From an uncultured Collinsella sp. (GTDB lineage Bacteria; Actinomycetota; Coriobacteriia; Coriobacteriales; Coriobacteriaceae), in NCBI GenBank assembly GCA_900540875.1, contig UQHT01000008.1:29443-93442 (forward strand): a stretch of 64,000 bases of DNA, written 5' to 3'. The stretch's first letter is position 1, and every line of letters starts with the position of its first letter. The notes beneath the pieces were generated by a model. The model saw nothing but the letters and a program-made list of their open reading frames with translations. It did no database searches and had not been told where the DNA came from. This document shows, one piece after another, positions 14,267 through 23,273 of the stretch. The position numbers and the translations under genes were made by a program.

Positions 14267-17167
14267 ATGACCCAGCCCCTGCCCTGGGAAAAGAACACTG
14301 CCGCGCCCGTGCCGCCCGCGCCGGAACCCGTGCCGCTCGATGCATACACCGCCCCCGCTGCGCCGGAGCCCGAGCTCGTTCCGCTCGACATCTACGACGC
14401 TCCCGCGCCGGCGCCCAAGCCCGCCAAGCCGCTCGTCGACATCGACAGCCTTAATCCCGCCCAGCGCGAGGCGGTCCTGTCCACCGAGGGCCCGTTGCTG
14501 GTGCTCGCCGGCGCCGGCTCGGGCAAGACCCGCGTCTTGACCTTCCGCATCGCACATATGCTCGGCGACCTGGGTGTTAAGCCTTGGCAGGTTCTTGCCA
14601 TCACGTTTACCAACAAGGCTGCGGCCGAGATGCGCGAGCGTCTGGCGGCACTCATTCCCAGCGGCACCCGTGGCATGTGGGTGTGCACCTTCCATGCCAT
14701 GTGCGTGCGCATGCTGCGCGAGGACGCCGACCTGCTGGGCTACACCGGCCAGTTCACCATCTACGATGACGACGACTCAAAGCGCATGGTGCGCGACATT
14801 ATGCAGGCGCTCGGCATCGAGCAAAAGCAGTTCCCCATCAACATGATCCGCAGCAAGATCAGCTCTGCTAAAAACGCCATGATCGGGCCCGAGGACATGC
14901 TCAAGAGCGCCGATAGCCCCAACGACAAAAAGGCCGCGCAAGTCTACCTGGAGCTGGAGCGCCGCCTGCGCGCCGCCAACGCGATGGACTTCGACGACCT
15001 GCTCGTGCGCACGCTCGAGCTACTGCGCACCCGCCCCGAGGTGCTCGACAAGTACCAAGAGCGCTTCCGCTACATTAGCGTCGACGAATATCAGGACACC
15101 AACCACGTCCAGTACGAAATCGCCAACCTGCTGGCCGCCAAGTACCAAAACCTCATGGTCGTGGGCGACGACGACCAGTCCATTTATAGCTGGCGTGGCG
15201 CCGACATCACCAACATCCTGGACTTTGAGCAGGACTTTAAAAACTGCAAGACCGTCAAGTTGGAGCAGAACTATCGCTCCACGGGTCACATCCTGAGCGC
15301 CGCCAATGCCGTTGTTCGCCACAACTCGCAGCGCAAGGACAAGCGCCTGTTTACGGCCGAGGGCGATGGCGAGAAGATTCAGGCTTTCCAGGCAAGCGAC
15401 GAGCGCGACGAAGGTCGCTGGATTGCCGGCGAGATCGAAAAGCTGCATGCCAAGGGTACGAGCTACGACGATATCGCCGTGTTCTACCGCACCAACGCCC
15501 AGTCGCGTATCCTCGAAGATATGTTCCTGCGCGCGGGCGTGCCCTACAAGATCGTCGGCGGCACGCGATTCTTCGACCGCGCCGAGATTCGCGACGTCAT
15601 GGCCTATCTCAAGATGATCGTGAACCCGGCCGACGAGATGAGCGTCAAGCGCGTCATCAACACGCCGCGCCGCGGCATCGGCTCCACCTCGATCCAAAAG
15701 ATCGAGCAGCTGGCGCGCGACAACCGCTGCTCGTTCTTCCAGGCCTGCGAGATCGCAACAGCCGAGACGGGCATGTTTAGTGCCAAGGTGCGCAACGGTC
15801 TGTCGAGTTTTGTGGCGCTGGTGCGCGAGGGCCGCCGCATGGACGGCGAGCTCAAGGATGTCGTCGAGATGATTGTCGATAAGACGGGCCTGCTGCAGGC
15901 GTTTCGCGCCGAGGGCACCATGGAGTCCGAGAGCCGCGCCGAGAACATCCAGGAATTCCTGGGCGTCGCCGCCGAATTTGAGGAGACGCACGAGGATATC
16001 GAGGGTACGCTCGAGAGTCTAGAAGAGCTGCGCGCGGCCGGTGTTGCCGACGTGCCGTCCGTCGCCGAGTCCGAGTCCGTCGTGGTGAGTGCGCCCGCGC
16101 CCGAGCCGGGGCCGTCCGCTCCGGCATCCTCGTTTGAGGCACTTGTCGGCGCGCGTGACGCCGCGGGCTCCAATCCGCTCGATAGCCTAGCCGCCCCGGC
16201 GCTCTCGCCGCAGGATGCCTTGGCCGCCGCCATCGCGGGCAACGCGTATGCCGTGCCAACAGAGCTACCGGCGGGCGCCGTGCATGCCGACGAGATCGAG
16301 CGCACCTACGGTCCGCTCACCTGTAAGGCACTGCCGGCACTCATGGAGTGGCTGGCCCTGCGCTCCGACTTGGATTCCCTGGCCGGCGAGACGCATGCCA
16401 TTACCATGATGACCATCCACTCCGCCAAGGGCCTGGAGTTCCCGGCGGTGTTCGTGGCCGGCATGGAGGAGGGTATCTTCCCGCACGTGCACGACTTTGG
16501 CGGCAGCGATGACCCGGGCAAGCTCGAGGAGGAGCGTCGCCTGGCCTACGTTGCCATCACGCGTGCCCGTAAGCGCCTGTTCCTGACCTATGCGGCCACG
16601 CGTCGCACCTACGGCTCGACCTCTGCCAACCCGCGCTCTCGTTTCCTCAACGAGATTCCGTTTGAGGATATCGAGTTTAGCGGTATCGGTTCTGCCGGTT
16701 TTGAGGGCACGGGCTGGGAGAAGCGCGGCGACCGTCACGGCACCTTTGGCTCGGGCATGGGCTCGGATATGTATGGCGGCAAGGTGTTCGGTTCGCATAC
16801 GCGCTCGACCGGCGGTTCCGGTTCGCGCGGCGGATCGAGCTTCGACGATTTCTTTGGTGGCAGCACCTATGGCACCGAGCGCCATCGCGGGGTTTCGCCC
16901 GACGCCGGCCGTGTTGCCTCGACCTTTGGCTCGGGCGCGCCGCGAGCCAAAAAGCCGTCGTCCAAGGTGTCGCCGACGGTGGAGCGCAAGGTCGATCGCG
17001 CCAGCGCGTCGCAGGACTTTGCCGCGGGCGATACCGTGAGCCACAAGACCTTTGGCACGGGTACCGTGATCTCGGTCGCCGGAGACATGATCGAGGTCCA
17101 GTTCGAAAAGACCGGCCAGACTAAAAAGCTCATGAAGGGCTTTGCACCGATCGTCAAGTTGTCGTAA
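14267..17167 (+). CDS. pcrA: UvrD/PcrA family DNA helicase
   Basis: A 966-residue 3'-5' superfamily I helicase for repair and replication. Walker A AGAGSGKTR is near residue 82, then TFTNKAAAEMRER, the DEYQDTN box, DDDQSIYSWRGA, and the late motif MTIHSAKGLEFPAVF with YVAITRARKRL. A long N-terminal proline-rich extension (1-62) precedes the core. A ~100-residue Ala/Pro/Ser-rich insert (about 610-690) splits domain 2B from the later motifs. The C-terminus has a low-complexity Gly/Ser/Arg stretch and then the PcrA Tudor-like domain GDTVSHKTFGTGTVISV, which in homologues binds RNA polymerase. GAGGAG precedes the ATG. Confidence 0.95.
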   Translation: MTQPLPWEKNTAAPVPPAPEPVPLDAYTAPAAPEPELVPLDIYDAPAPAPKPAKPLVDIDSLNPAQREAVLSTEGPLLVLAGAGSGKTRVLTFRIAHMLGDLGVKPWQVLAITFTNKAAAEMRERLAALIPSGTRGMWVCTFHAMCVRMLREDADLLGYTGQFTIYDDDDSKRMVRDIMQALGIEQKQFPINMIRSKISSAKNAMIGPEDMLKSADSPNDKKAAQVYLELERRLRAANAMDFDDLLVRTLELLRTRPEVLDKYQERFRYISVDEYQDTNHVQYEIANLLAAKYQNLMVVGDDDQSIYSWRGADITNILDFEQDFKNCKTVKLEQNYRSTGHILSAANAVVRHNSQRKDKRLFTAEGDGEKIQAFQASDERDEGRWIAGEIEKLHAKGTSYDDIAVFYRTNAQSRILEDMFLRAGVPYKIVGGTRFFDRAEIRDVMAYLKMIVNPADEMSVKRVINTPRRGIGSTSIQKIEQLARDNRCSFFQACEIATAETGMFSAKVRNGLSSFVALVREGRRMDGELKDVVEMIVDKTGLLQAFRAEGTMESESRAENIQEFLGVAAEFEETHEDIEGTLESLEELRAAGVADVPSVAESESVVVSAPAPEPGPSAPASSFEALVGARDAAGSNPLDSLAAPALSPQDALAAAIAGNAYAVPTELPAGAVHADEIERTYGPLTCKALPALMEWLALRSDLDSLAGETHAITMMTIHSAKGLEFPAVFVAGMEEGIFPHVHDFGGSDDPGKLEEERRLAYVAITRARKRLFLTYAATRRTYGSTSANPRSRFLNEIPFEDIEFSGIGSAGFEGTGWEKRGDRHGTFGSGMGSDMYGGKVFGSHTRSTGGSGSRGGSSFDDFFGGSTYGTERHRGVSPDAGRVASTFGSGAPRAKKPSSKVSPTVERKVDRASASQDFAAGDTVSHKTFGTGTVISVAGDMIEVQFEKTGQTKKLMKGFAPIVKLS

Positions 17168-17174
17168 TCCCGGC

Positions 17175-17303
17175 GGACCCGGGCGGGCGTATGGGGCAAC
17201 ATCGCCTGCTCGGACAGTCCTGCTCGCACGGAGAGCACATTAAGTGCTCTCCGGCTCGTGCGGAACTCGCGATCGATGTTGCCCCATACGCCCGCCCGGG
17301 TCC
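17175..17303. repeat. 30-bp perfect inverted repeat with nested hairpin
   Basis: Bases 17175-17204 (starting GGACCCGGGC) are the exact reverse complement of 17274-17303 (ending GCCCGGGTCC). Inside, GGAGAGCAC (17230-17238) and GTGCTCTCC (17244-17252) form a second perfect stem with loop ATTAA. It lies 7 bp after the pcrA stop and 150 bp from the convergent manA. Any transcript through it would form a very stable ~130-nt rod. Confidence 0.85.
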
Positions 17304-17388
17304 TTAGGTAACGTTACTGGACGAGCGTTGCTTTGCCCGTTCGTTTTTTGGTCTGGAGAGCCGGGTGGGCTGAATACTTAGACATGGC

Positions 17389-17434
17389 AAGGGACTCCTC
17401 CGTTGATGAACGGGGGAGCCCCTTGTTTTGTTTT
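17389..17434 (+). terminator. Terminator for pcrA transcript
   Basis: A 16-bp stem with two mismatches (AAGGGACTCCTCCGTT against AACGGGGGAGCCCCTT) followed by GTTTTGTTTTGG on the plus strand. It sits 15 bp before the end of the convergent manA gene and has no U tract in that direction. Confidence 0.7.
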
Positions 17435-17449
17435 GGTTGTTGTTGCGAC

Positions 17450-18382
17450 CTAGAGGTGGCTGATGATCAGTTCCATCTTGCCTTTGAGGTCAATGGAGCT
17501 GACGGTACTGGGTGCCAGCAGGTGACTGCCCTTGTGGACGGGGTCGCCGCAGACGGTGCCTTCGCCGTCGATGACCGACAGGCACATGAAGGGCCAGCGC
17601 TGCTCGAGGGTCTTGCTGCCGTCGACGCGCACGCGATCGACGGTGTAGCAGGGGTTGGACTCGAGCTCGGTCACGCCATCGACCTCGGGCGCGGTCACCG
17701 TGCCGTCGGTCGGAGCCTGCGCGTTAAAGTCGATGCAATCGAGGCTCTGCTCAATGTGCAGCGGGCGCAGCTTGCCGTCGGTGCCGGGGCGGTCGTAGTC
17801 GTACAGGCGATACGTCACGTCGCTCGATTGCTGCGTCTCTAAAATGAGCGTGCCGGTCTTGATGGCGTGCACGGTACCGGAATCAATCTGGAAAAAGTCA
17901 CCCTTGTGAATCGGCAGCACGTTGAGCATGTCGTCCCAGCGGCCGTCTTCGATCATCTGTGCGGCCTCGGCACGATCCTTGGCGCGCTGCCCGACGATAA
18001 TCGTGGCGCCGGGCTCGCAGTCCAGCACGTACCAGCACTCGGTCTTGCCCAGGCTACCGTTCTCATGCTCGGCGGCGTACTCGTCGTCGGGGTGAATCTG
18101 GATCGAAAGGTCGTCCTTGGCGTCCAGGATCTTAATGAGCAGCGGGAACTCCTTGCCCTCGCAGTTGCCAAAGAGCTCGCGGTGCTCGGCCCACAGCCAC
18201 GACAGTGTGTGGCCGGCATACGGGCCCTCCGCGATCTGGCAGTCGCCGTTGGGGTGGGCCGAGATAGCCCAACACTCACCGATGGGACCCTCGGGAATGT
18301 CGTAACCAAATACGGTTTCGAGCTGGCGGCCGCCCCAGATCTTCTCGTGGAAAATCGGCGTCAGTTTAATCAAATCGGACAT
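17450..18382 (-). CDS. manA: Mannose-6-phosphate isomerase, class I
   Basis: Interconverts mannose-6-phosphate and fructose-6-phosphate. The 310-residue cupin protein begins LIKLTPIFHEKIWGGRQL and carries the zinc ligands in LSIQIHPDDEYAAEHE, then KTECWYVLDCEPGA and the later HAIKTGTLILETQQSSDVTYRLYDYDR, all typical of short bacterial class I enzymes. The start at 18382 is chosen because GGGAG lies 8 nt upstream; an ATG 6 nt earlier abuts the ribosome site. It is downstream of a GntR gene on the same strand, 75 bp away, and may be co-transcribed with it. Confidence 0.93.
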   Translation of the reverse strand: MSDLIKLTPIFHEKIWGGRQLETVFGYDIPEGPIGECWAISAHPNGDCQIAEGPYAGHTLSWLWAEHRELFGNCEGKEFPLLIKILDAKDDLSIQIHPDDEYAAEHENGSLGKTECWYVLDCEPGATIIVGQRAKDRAEAAQMIEDGRWDDMLNVLPIHKGDFFQIDSGTVHAIKTGTLILETQQSSDVTYRLYDYDRPGTDGKLRPLHIEQSLDCIDFNAQAPTDGTVTAPEVDGVTELESNPCYTVDRVRVDGSKTLEQRWPFMCLSVIDGEGTVCGDPVHKGSHLLAPSTVSSIDLKGKMELIISHL

Positions 18383-18457
18383 GTTCATACTCCCATGGTG
18401 TTGCGCGGCCGCCCGCTCTAATCGAGTCATAACGAGCGCCCGCATGACTACAAAAAC

Positions 18458-19177
18458 CTATGCCAACGTTACGTTGTGCAGCTCAAAGCGGTCGCCGACG
18501 TTGCGCGAAATCGAGTACTCAAAGGCGTTGCCGCTATCCAAAAAGCCAATCTGGTTGAGTTCGAGCAGGGGAGCGCCGGGTTTGGTGCCCAGACGCTCGG
18601 CCTCTTCCTCGGTTGCCGCCACGGCGCGGATGGTGCGGTGGAAGCTCGAAATCTTCAGCCCGCATTGCTCGCGGATAAAGCTATAGACCGATCCGTATAG
18701 GTCCTTCTTTTTAAGGCCCGGTATCAGCTCGAGAGGCATGTAGGTGTACTCGATGACGATGGGCTTCTCGTCGACCTGGCGCACGCGCACGATGTGATAG
18801 GCAAAGTCGTCCTCGGCAATTCCCAGCTGAGTTGCGACGTCCGCTGGTGGATTGACAATCGAGAAATCGTAGACCACCGAGGTCACCTTCTCCCCGCGGT
18901 GCTCATACGAAAAGCCCTGGGCGCGGTCGTTTTTGCCCTGGAAAAACGCCTGGTCGGGAAGACCCGCCGTGTCCTTAACGTAGGTGCCCGACCCGCGACG
19001 GCTGGTAACAAGACCCTCCTCGGTGATCTGCTCGATCGCGCGCTTGACGGTGATCTTGGAAACGCTATAGAGCTCGCAGAACTCAACGACGGTGGGTAGC
19101 TTGTCGCCCGGTTTAAGAGCGCCGTCCTCGATGCTTCGACGGATATCTGCAGCTATCGCCTCGTATTTGGGAATCAT
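18458..19177 (-). CDS. GntR/HutC family transcription regulator
   Basis: A 239-residue repressor type. The N-terminal winged helix reads ALKPGDKLPTVVEFCELYSVSKITVKRAIEQITEEGLVTSRRGSGTYV. The C-terminal UTRA effector domain follows from about residue 90, ending SRNVGDRFELHNVTLA. AAGGAGG lies before the ATG. Because manA follows on the same strand and a ROK sugar kinase is divergent, its effector is probably a sugar phosphate (inference). A 12-bp palindrome in the divergent region (19298-19309) is a possible operator for it or for another regulator. Confidence 0.9.
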   Translation of the reverse strand: MIPKYEAIAADIRRSIEDGALKPGDKLPTVVEFCELYSVSKITVKRAIEQITEEGLVTSRRGSGTYVKDTAGLPDQAFFQGKNDRAQGFSYEHRGEKVTSVVYDFSIVNPPADVATQLGIAEDDFAYHIVRVRQVDEKPIVIEYTYMPLELIPGLKKKDLYGSVYSFIREQCGLKISSFHRTIRAVAATEEEAERLGTKPGAPLLELNQIGFLDSGNAFEYSISRNVGDRFELHNVTLA

Positions 19178-19517
19178 GGAACCTCCTTTCCGGCTTGATT
19201 GAGTACAGAAGAAAGTATAGTCAACACCTAAGCATCCCTATTGCGTTTTTGAAAAGTTCGAGAAAGGTTTAATTAAAAAACGCTTCTCTTTAAAAACTAG
19301 AGCGCTCTAAATGAATATGCACTCGAATAATGTGGTATTGAGCAAATTGATTGGCTCGAGGACGGGGCTGGGCTGTTTTGCCGCCCAGCGAACCGAATCT
19401 CATGCTTTGAGTTTCCCCAGATAAAACCCGCCAAAACAAACCTGTCCCTTTTTGGCAGGTTTTTGCCTGGGGAGCGGTACCATACAAGCAATGTTTAAAC
19501 GAGAAAGGCGGGCTCCC
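19178..19517. other. Divergent AT-rich promoter region with palindrome and hairpin
   Basis: A 340-bp region between the GntR and ROK genes. It is AT-rich compared with its surroundings. It contains the perfect palindrome TAGAGCGCTCTA at 19298-19309, which has the CG centre common in LacI-family operators. It also contains a hairpin at 19438-19462 (AAACCTG/CAGGTTT) with T-rich tails on both strands, related to the GGGACAGGTT repeat at 20472. No gene is seen. Confidence 0.5.
19298..19309. promoter_or_regulatory. Palindromic operator candidate TAGAGCGCTCTA
   Basis: A perfect 12-bp palindrome in the divergent region between a GntR regulator and a sugar kinase. The type of regulator that binds it is not known. 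Confidence 0.4.
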
Positions 19518-20471
19518 ATGGAACCTAAGCAGTACTACATCGGCATTGACGTCGGCGGCACTTCGGTTAAGGAGGGCCTGTTCGACGAGGACGGCAACCT
19601 GCTGGCCAAGGCCAGCGTGCCCACGCCTCCCATCGTTGACGCTGCGGGCTTTGCCGCGGTGACCGAAGCTATCGACCAGGTGGTCGCCAAGGCCCAGATT
19701 CCGCGCGCCTTTGTGGCGGGCATTGGCCTGGCAGTTCCGTGCCCCATCCCGGCATCGGGCGATGCCAAGGTCAAGGCCAACATTGCCATTAACCTGCCTG
19801 AGCTAAGAGTCGCCATTCAGGAGCACTGCCCCGACGCGGTCGTTAAGTACGAGAACGATGCCAACGCCGCTGCCATGGGCGAGGCCTGGCTCGGCTCTGC
19901 CAAGGGCGTACAGAACGTGGTGATGGTCACCATTGGTACCGGCGTGGGTGGCGGCGTTATCGTCAACGGCGACGTGGTGTCGGGCGTTGTGGGCGCCGGC
20001 GGCGAGATTGGCCACATGTGCCTGAACCCCGAAGAGGAGCGCACCTGCGGCTGCGGCGGACATGGCCACCTGGAGCAGTATTCCAGCGCCACCGGCGTGG
20101 TGAGCAACTACCTTGCCGAGTGCAAAAAGGCCGGCGTCGAGCCCATCGAGCTCACTGGGCCTTCTGATTCCAAGGACGTGTTCCAGGCCTGCCGCGAGGG
20201 CGACAAGCTCGCGCTGGCCGCGGCCGATACCATGGCCGACTATCTCGGCCGCGCACTGGCGCTTATCGCCAACGTGGTTGATCCCGAGATGTTCCTCATC
20301 GGCGGCGGCGCCTCCGCCTCGGCCGATGTCTACCTCGACAAGGTCCGCGAGCACTTTAAGCAGTACGCGCTTTCCGCCTCGCGCGAGACGCCCATTAAGG
20401 TCGCTTCGCTCGAAAACGACGCCGGCATCATCGGTGCCGCCTACGTAGCCCTGCGCGCCGCCGGCAAATAG
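19518..20471 (+). CDS. ROK family sugar kinase (glucokinase-like)
   Basis: A 317-residue ROK kinase. ATP-binding DVGGTSVKEGLFDEDGN lies at residues 11-27 and the sugar-binding/catalytic KYENDANAAAMGEAW near 112-126. The ROK signature GAGGEIGHMCLN is followed by the zinc motif CGCGGHGHLEQYSS. Family members phosphorylate glucose, fructose, mannose, allose or N-acetylmannosamine; with manA opposite, a hexose 6-kinase is likely (inference). The start at 19518 gives the usual short N-terminus and has AAAGG upstream; the earlier in-frame ATG at 19452 lies in the hairpin and is rejected. Confidence 0.92.
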   Translation: MEPKQYYIGIDVGGTSVKEGLFDEDGNLLAKASVPTPPIVDAAGFAAVTEAIDQVVAKAQIPRAFVAGIGLAVPCPIPASGDAKVKANIAINLPELRVAIQEHCPDAVVKYENDANAAAMGEAWLGSAKGVQNVVMVTIGTGVGGGVIVNGDVVSGVVGAGGEIGHMCLNPEEERTCGCGGHGHLEQYSSATGVVSNYLAECKKAGVEPIELTGPSDSKDVFQACREGDKLALAAADTMADYLGRALALIANVVDPEMFLIGGGASASADVYLDKVREHFKQYALSASRETPIKVASLENDAGIIGAAYVALRAAGK

Positions 20472-20524
20472 TTGGTGCAAGGGGGACAGGTTACTTTGCA
20501 CCAACATGGTGCAAAAGGGACAGC
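20472..20524. repeat. REP-like hairpin with GGGGGACAGG core
   Basis: TTGGTGCAA (20472-20480) and TTGCACCAA (20496-20504) are perfect 9-bp arms around GGGGGACAGGTTACT. A partial second copy (TGGTGCAAAAGGGACAG) follows immediately. It is related in plan to the other GGGGAC hairpins of the window. Confidence 0.6.
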
Positions 20525-20639
20525 CTTGGCCCCCGTGCCTGCGCCCCAAAATATGCCGTGGCCCTTCCGTCTGCGAAGGCTCGGCATCGGCGTGCTACCA
20601 TAGCTACGTCCAAGTACACATATCAAGTGGAGGATATCC

Positions 20640-21563
20640 ATGGCAAACGTTCTTGTCTTTGGTCACCAGAACCCCGATAACGACGCCATCATGAGCGCCG
20701 TCGTCCTGTCCCAGCTGCTCAACCAGGTTGAGTATGCCGGCAACACCTACGAGGCCTGCGCCCTTGGTCAGCTTCCGGCCGAGTCCGCCAAGCTGCTTGC
20801 CGACGCCGGCATTGCCGAGCCCCGCGTGATCGAGTCCGTCGAGGCCGGTCAGCTCGTCGTTCTCACCGACCACAACGAGTCTGCCCAGTCCGTCGCCGGC
20901 CTTAAGGACGCCACGGTCTTTGGCGTTGTCGATCATCACCGCATCGGCGACTTCGAGACCGCCGGCCCGCTGCACTACATCTGCCTGCCCTGGGGCTCCA
21001 GCTGCACCATCGTCACCAAGCTCGCCGACGTGCTCGGCGTTGAGCTTTCCGACGTCCAGGCCAAGCTGCTGCTCTCGGCCATGATGACCGACACGCTCAT
21101 GCTCAAGAGCCCCACCACCACCGATGTCGACCGCGCCGTCGCCGCCAAGCTCGGCGAGCAGGTGGGCGTCGACCCGGTCAAGTTTGGCATGGAGGTCTTC
21201 CTCACCCGTCCGTCCGGCTCCTTCACCGCAGCCGAGATGGTCGGCAACGACATCAAGATGTTCGAGCCCGCTGGCAAGAAGCTGCTCATCGGCCAGTACG
21301 AGACCGTCGACAAGACCCGCGCACTCGGCATGATCGACGAGATCCGCGAGGCCATGCGCGCCTACGCTGCCGAGAAGGGTGCCGACGGTATTGTCCTGTG
21401 CATCACCGACATCATGGAGGAGGGCTCGCAGGTCCTGCTCGAGGGCGAGACCGAGGCTGCTCAGAAGGGCCTGGGCATTGCCGACGAGCACGACGGCGTC
21501 TGGATGCCGGGCGTCCTCTCCCGTAAGAAGCAGGTCGCTGCTCCCATCATGGCCGCTTGCTAG
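20640..21563 (+). CDS. ppaC: Manganese-dependent inorganic pyrophosphatase (family II)
   Basis: Hydrolyses pyrophosphate to drive biosynthesis. The 307 residues match the DHH-type family: metal-binding GHQNPDNDAIMSAV at 8-21, TDHNE, the VDHHRIGDF motif near 98, and MMTDTLMLKSPTTTDVD. The C-terminal substrate-binding SRKKQVAAPI is intact (family consensus SRKKQVVP). There is no CBS/DRTGG regulatory insert, so this is the simple unregulated type. AGTGGAGG precedes the ATG and a strong terminator follows. Confidence 0.96.
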   Translation: MANVLVFGHQNPDNDAIMSAVVLSQLLNQVEYAGNTYEACALGQLPAESAKLLADAGIAEPRVIESVEAGQLVVLTDHNESAQSVAGLKDATVFGVVDHHRIGDFETAGPLHYICLPWGSSCTIVTKLADVLGVELSDVQAKLLLSAMMTDTLMLKSPTTTDVDRAVAAKLGEQVGVDPVKFGMEVFLTRPSGSFTAAEMVGNDIKMFEPAGKKLLIGQYETVDKTRALGMIDEIREAMRAYAAEKGADGIVLCITDIMEEGSQVLLEGETEAAQKGLGIADEHDGVWMPGVLSRKKQVAAPIMAAC

Positions 21564-21582
21564 GTTTAGTTGACCAAACGCC

Positions 21583-21622
21583 ACGACCGGATCGCGGACG
21601 CCCCGCGCTCCGGTCGTTTTTT
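21583..21622 (+). terminator. Terminator of ppaC
   Basis: ACGACCGGA pairs with TCCGGTCGT, with an inner CGCGG/CCGCG stem and TTTTTT at the end. Confidence 0.9.
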
Positions 21623-21758
21623 GTGCGCGGGACCGCGCTCTCTATTGGACGGGCGCCCGTGCCGTTGAGCAAATAATGTTCAACCTGTGGTTCCGCTTTT
21701 CGGCCACGCCTGCGTGCTTGTCGTGCAGGGTAGGCTAGATGCAAGCGTAATACGTTAG

Positions 21759-21814
21759 AGCGCGGCGCCGCCACTTGGGCGGGCCGTGCTTTTTTAAGAC
21801 GGGAGCCATCCCGT
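21759..21814 (+). promoter_or_regulatory. Attenuator-like leader of nhaA
   Basis: A GC-rich stem (21759-21772 with 21778-21790) ends in six T, a classic terminator, but only 34 nt before the nhaA start. A second stem, ACGGGA/TCCCGT (21799-21814), follows and ends just before the ribosome site. An intrinsic terminator inside a leader suggests premature termination control. I see no further aptamer-like structure in the ~50 nt before it. Confidence 0.4.
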
Positions 21815-21828
21815 GAAAGGAGCCGCCC

Positions 21829-23187
21829 ATGGCAGCAACTGAGCAGCTGTTCAACGTTCGTGAGCGCAAGCGCTTTGAACGTCACGACATTTGGGAGCGC
21901 ATCGCCGAGAACGGCACGATTTCCGCCGCGGTCATGGTCTTCGCCGCCATCGCCGCCGTCATCTGCGCCAATACCGATGCCTACGAGGCCATCCATCACT
22001 TTTTGGAGACTCCGCTGTATGTGGGTCTGGGCAACCTTACGGCCGGTCTCACCGTTGAGCTTTTCGTCAACGACTTCCTCATGGCGATTTTCTTTTTGTT
22101 GGTGGGCATCGAACTTAAGTACGAGATGACGGTCGGCGAGCTCAAGAATCCGCGTCAGGCCATGCTTCCCATGCTAGCGGCCGTGGGCGGCGTCGTCGTT
22201 CCCGCCTGCATCTACCTGATCTTTAACCATGCCGGCGCCCGCAACGGTTGGGCCATCCCCATGGCAACCGATATTGCCTTTGCGCTGGGCGTGCTGTCGC
22301 TTTTGGGCAACCGCGTGCCCAACGGCGTGCGCGTGTTCTTCTCGACGCTCGCCATCGCCGACGACCTCATCTCCATCGCCGCCATCGCCATCTTCTACGG
22401 TCAGAGCCCCAATCCGTTTTGGTTGGGCGCCGCCACGCTTGTGACCTGCGCGCTCGTGTGGCTCAACAAGACGCAGCATTACCGCCTTGCCCCGTATTCG
22501 GTACTGGGTCTGCTGTTGTGGTTTTGCATGTTCAAGAGCGGCGTACATGCCACGCTTGCTGGCGTCATCCTGGCCTTTACCATCCCGGCCAAGTGCGGCG
22601 TCAAGCTCGATAGCCTCACCGATTGGCTGGGCGAGTGCCTGCCGCTGCTCGATGACCGCTACGACGACGAGGCGCACATCCTGGGCCAGCATGACTTTAC
22701 CGTCTCGACCACCAAGGTTGAGCGCGTCATGCACCGTGTGACACCGCCGCTCATCCGCATGGAGCGCCTGATCTCCACGCCGGTCAACTTTGTGATTCTG
22801 CCGATCTTTGCGTTCGTGAACGCACAGGTTCGCCTAGTGGGCGTGGACATGAGCACGCTGCTCACCGACCCGGTGACACTCGGCGTGTACTTTGGCATGC
22901 TGCTGGGCAAGCCGATCGGCATCTTTGGTATGACGTTTGCCCTGGTTAAGCTTAAGGCCTGCGAGCTGCCGCACAATGTTAACTGGCACATGATTGCCGG
23001 CGTGGGCATTCTGGGCGGTATCGGCTTTACCATGTCGATTCTCATCAGCGGCCTTGCCTTCCCGACGGCCCAGTTTGAGGTTCTGGCTGCCAAGGCCGCT
23101 ATTCTCGCCGGTTCGGTCACCGCTGCCGTGCTCGGCATGATCTACATGAGCGTGGTCTGCAAGCACCCCGCGCCCAAAGACGAGTAA
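21829..23187 (+). CDS. nhaA: Na+/H+ antiporter NhaA
   Basis: A 452-residue inner-membrane antiporter. The ion-binding aspartates are present: MATDIAFALGVLSLLG (equivalent of E. coli D133) and LAIADDLISIAAIAIFYG (equivalent of D163/D164). VNDFLMAIFFLLVGIELKYE and about eleven to twelve hydrophobic segments fit NhaA. It is ~60 residues longer than the E. coli protein owing to a hydrophilic stretch with LDDRYDDEAHILGQHDFTV (about residues 270-300) and a longer N-terminus. GAAAGGAG lies before the ATG. The leader contains a terminator-like hairpin. Confidence 0.95.
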   Translation: MAATEQLFNVRERKRFERHDIWERIAENGTISAAVMVFAAIAAVICANTDAYEAIHHFLETPLYVGLGNLTAGLTVELFVNDFLMAIFFLLVGIELKYEMTVGELKNPRQAMLPMLAAVGGVVVPACIYLIFNHAGARNGWAIPMATDIAFALGVLSLLGNRVPNGVRVFFSTLAIADDLISIAAIAIFYGQSPNPFWLGAATLVTCALVWLNKTQHYRLAPYSVLGLLLWFCMFKSGVHATLAGVILAFTIPAKCGVKLDSLTDWLGECLPLLDDRYDDEAHILGQHDFTVSTTKVERVMHRVTPPLIRMERLISTPVNFVILPIFAFVNAQVRLVGVDMSTLLTDPVTLGVYFGMLLGKPIGIFGMTFALVKLKACELPHNVNWHMIAGVGILGGIGFTMSILISGLAFPTAQFEVLAAKAAILAGSVTAAVLGMIYMSVVCKHPAPKDE

Positions 23188-23204
23188 GAGCACATACAAG
23201 TTTA

Positions 23205-23242
23205 AAAACGCCGCCTGTGAACACCATCACAGGCGGCGTTTT
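23205..23242. terminator. Bidirectional terminator between nhaA and the 84-aa gene
   Basis: A perfect 16-bp stem, AAAACGCCGCCTGTGA and its complement, loop ACACCA, with T/A runs on both sides. It can serve nhaA and the convergent minus-strand gene. Confidence 0.9.
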
Positions 23243-23243
23243 A

Positions 23244-23271
23244 ATCATTGGGGACGTTCTTAAACGACTAG
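23244..23271. repeat. REP-like hairpin, GGGGACGTTC family
   Basis: ATCATT, then GGGGACGTTCTTA, then AACGACTAG; arms TCATT and AACGA pair with one wobble. It adjoins the terminator and the stop of the minus-strand gene. Confidence 0.6.
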
Positions 23272-23273
23272 GG

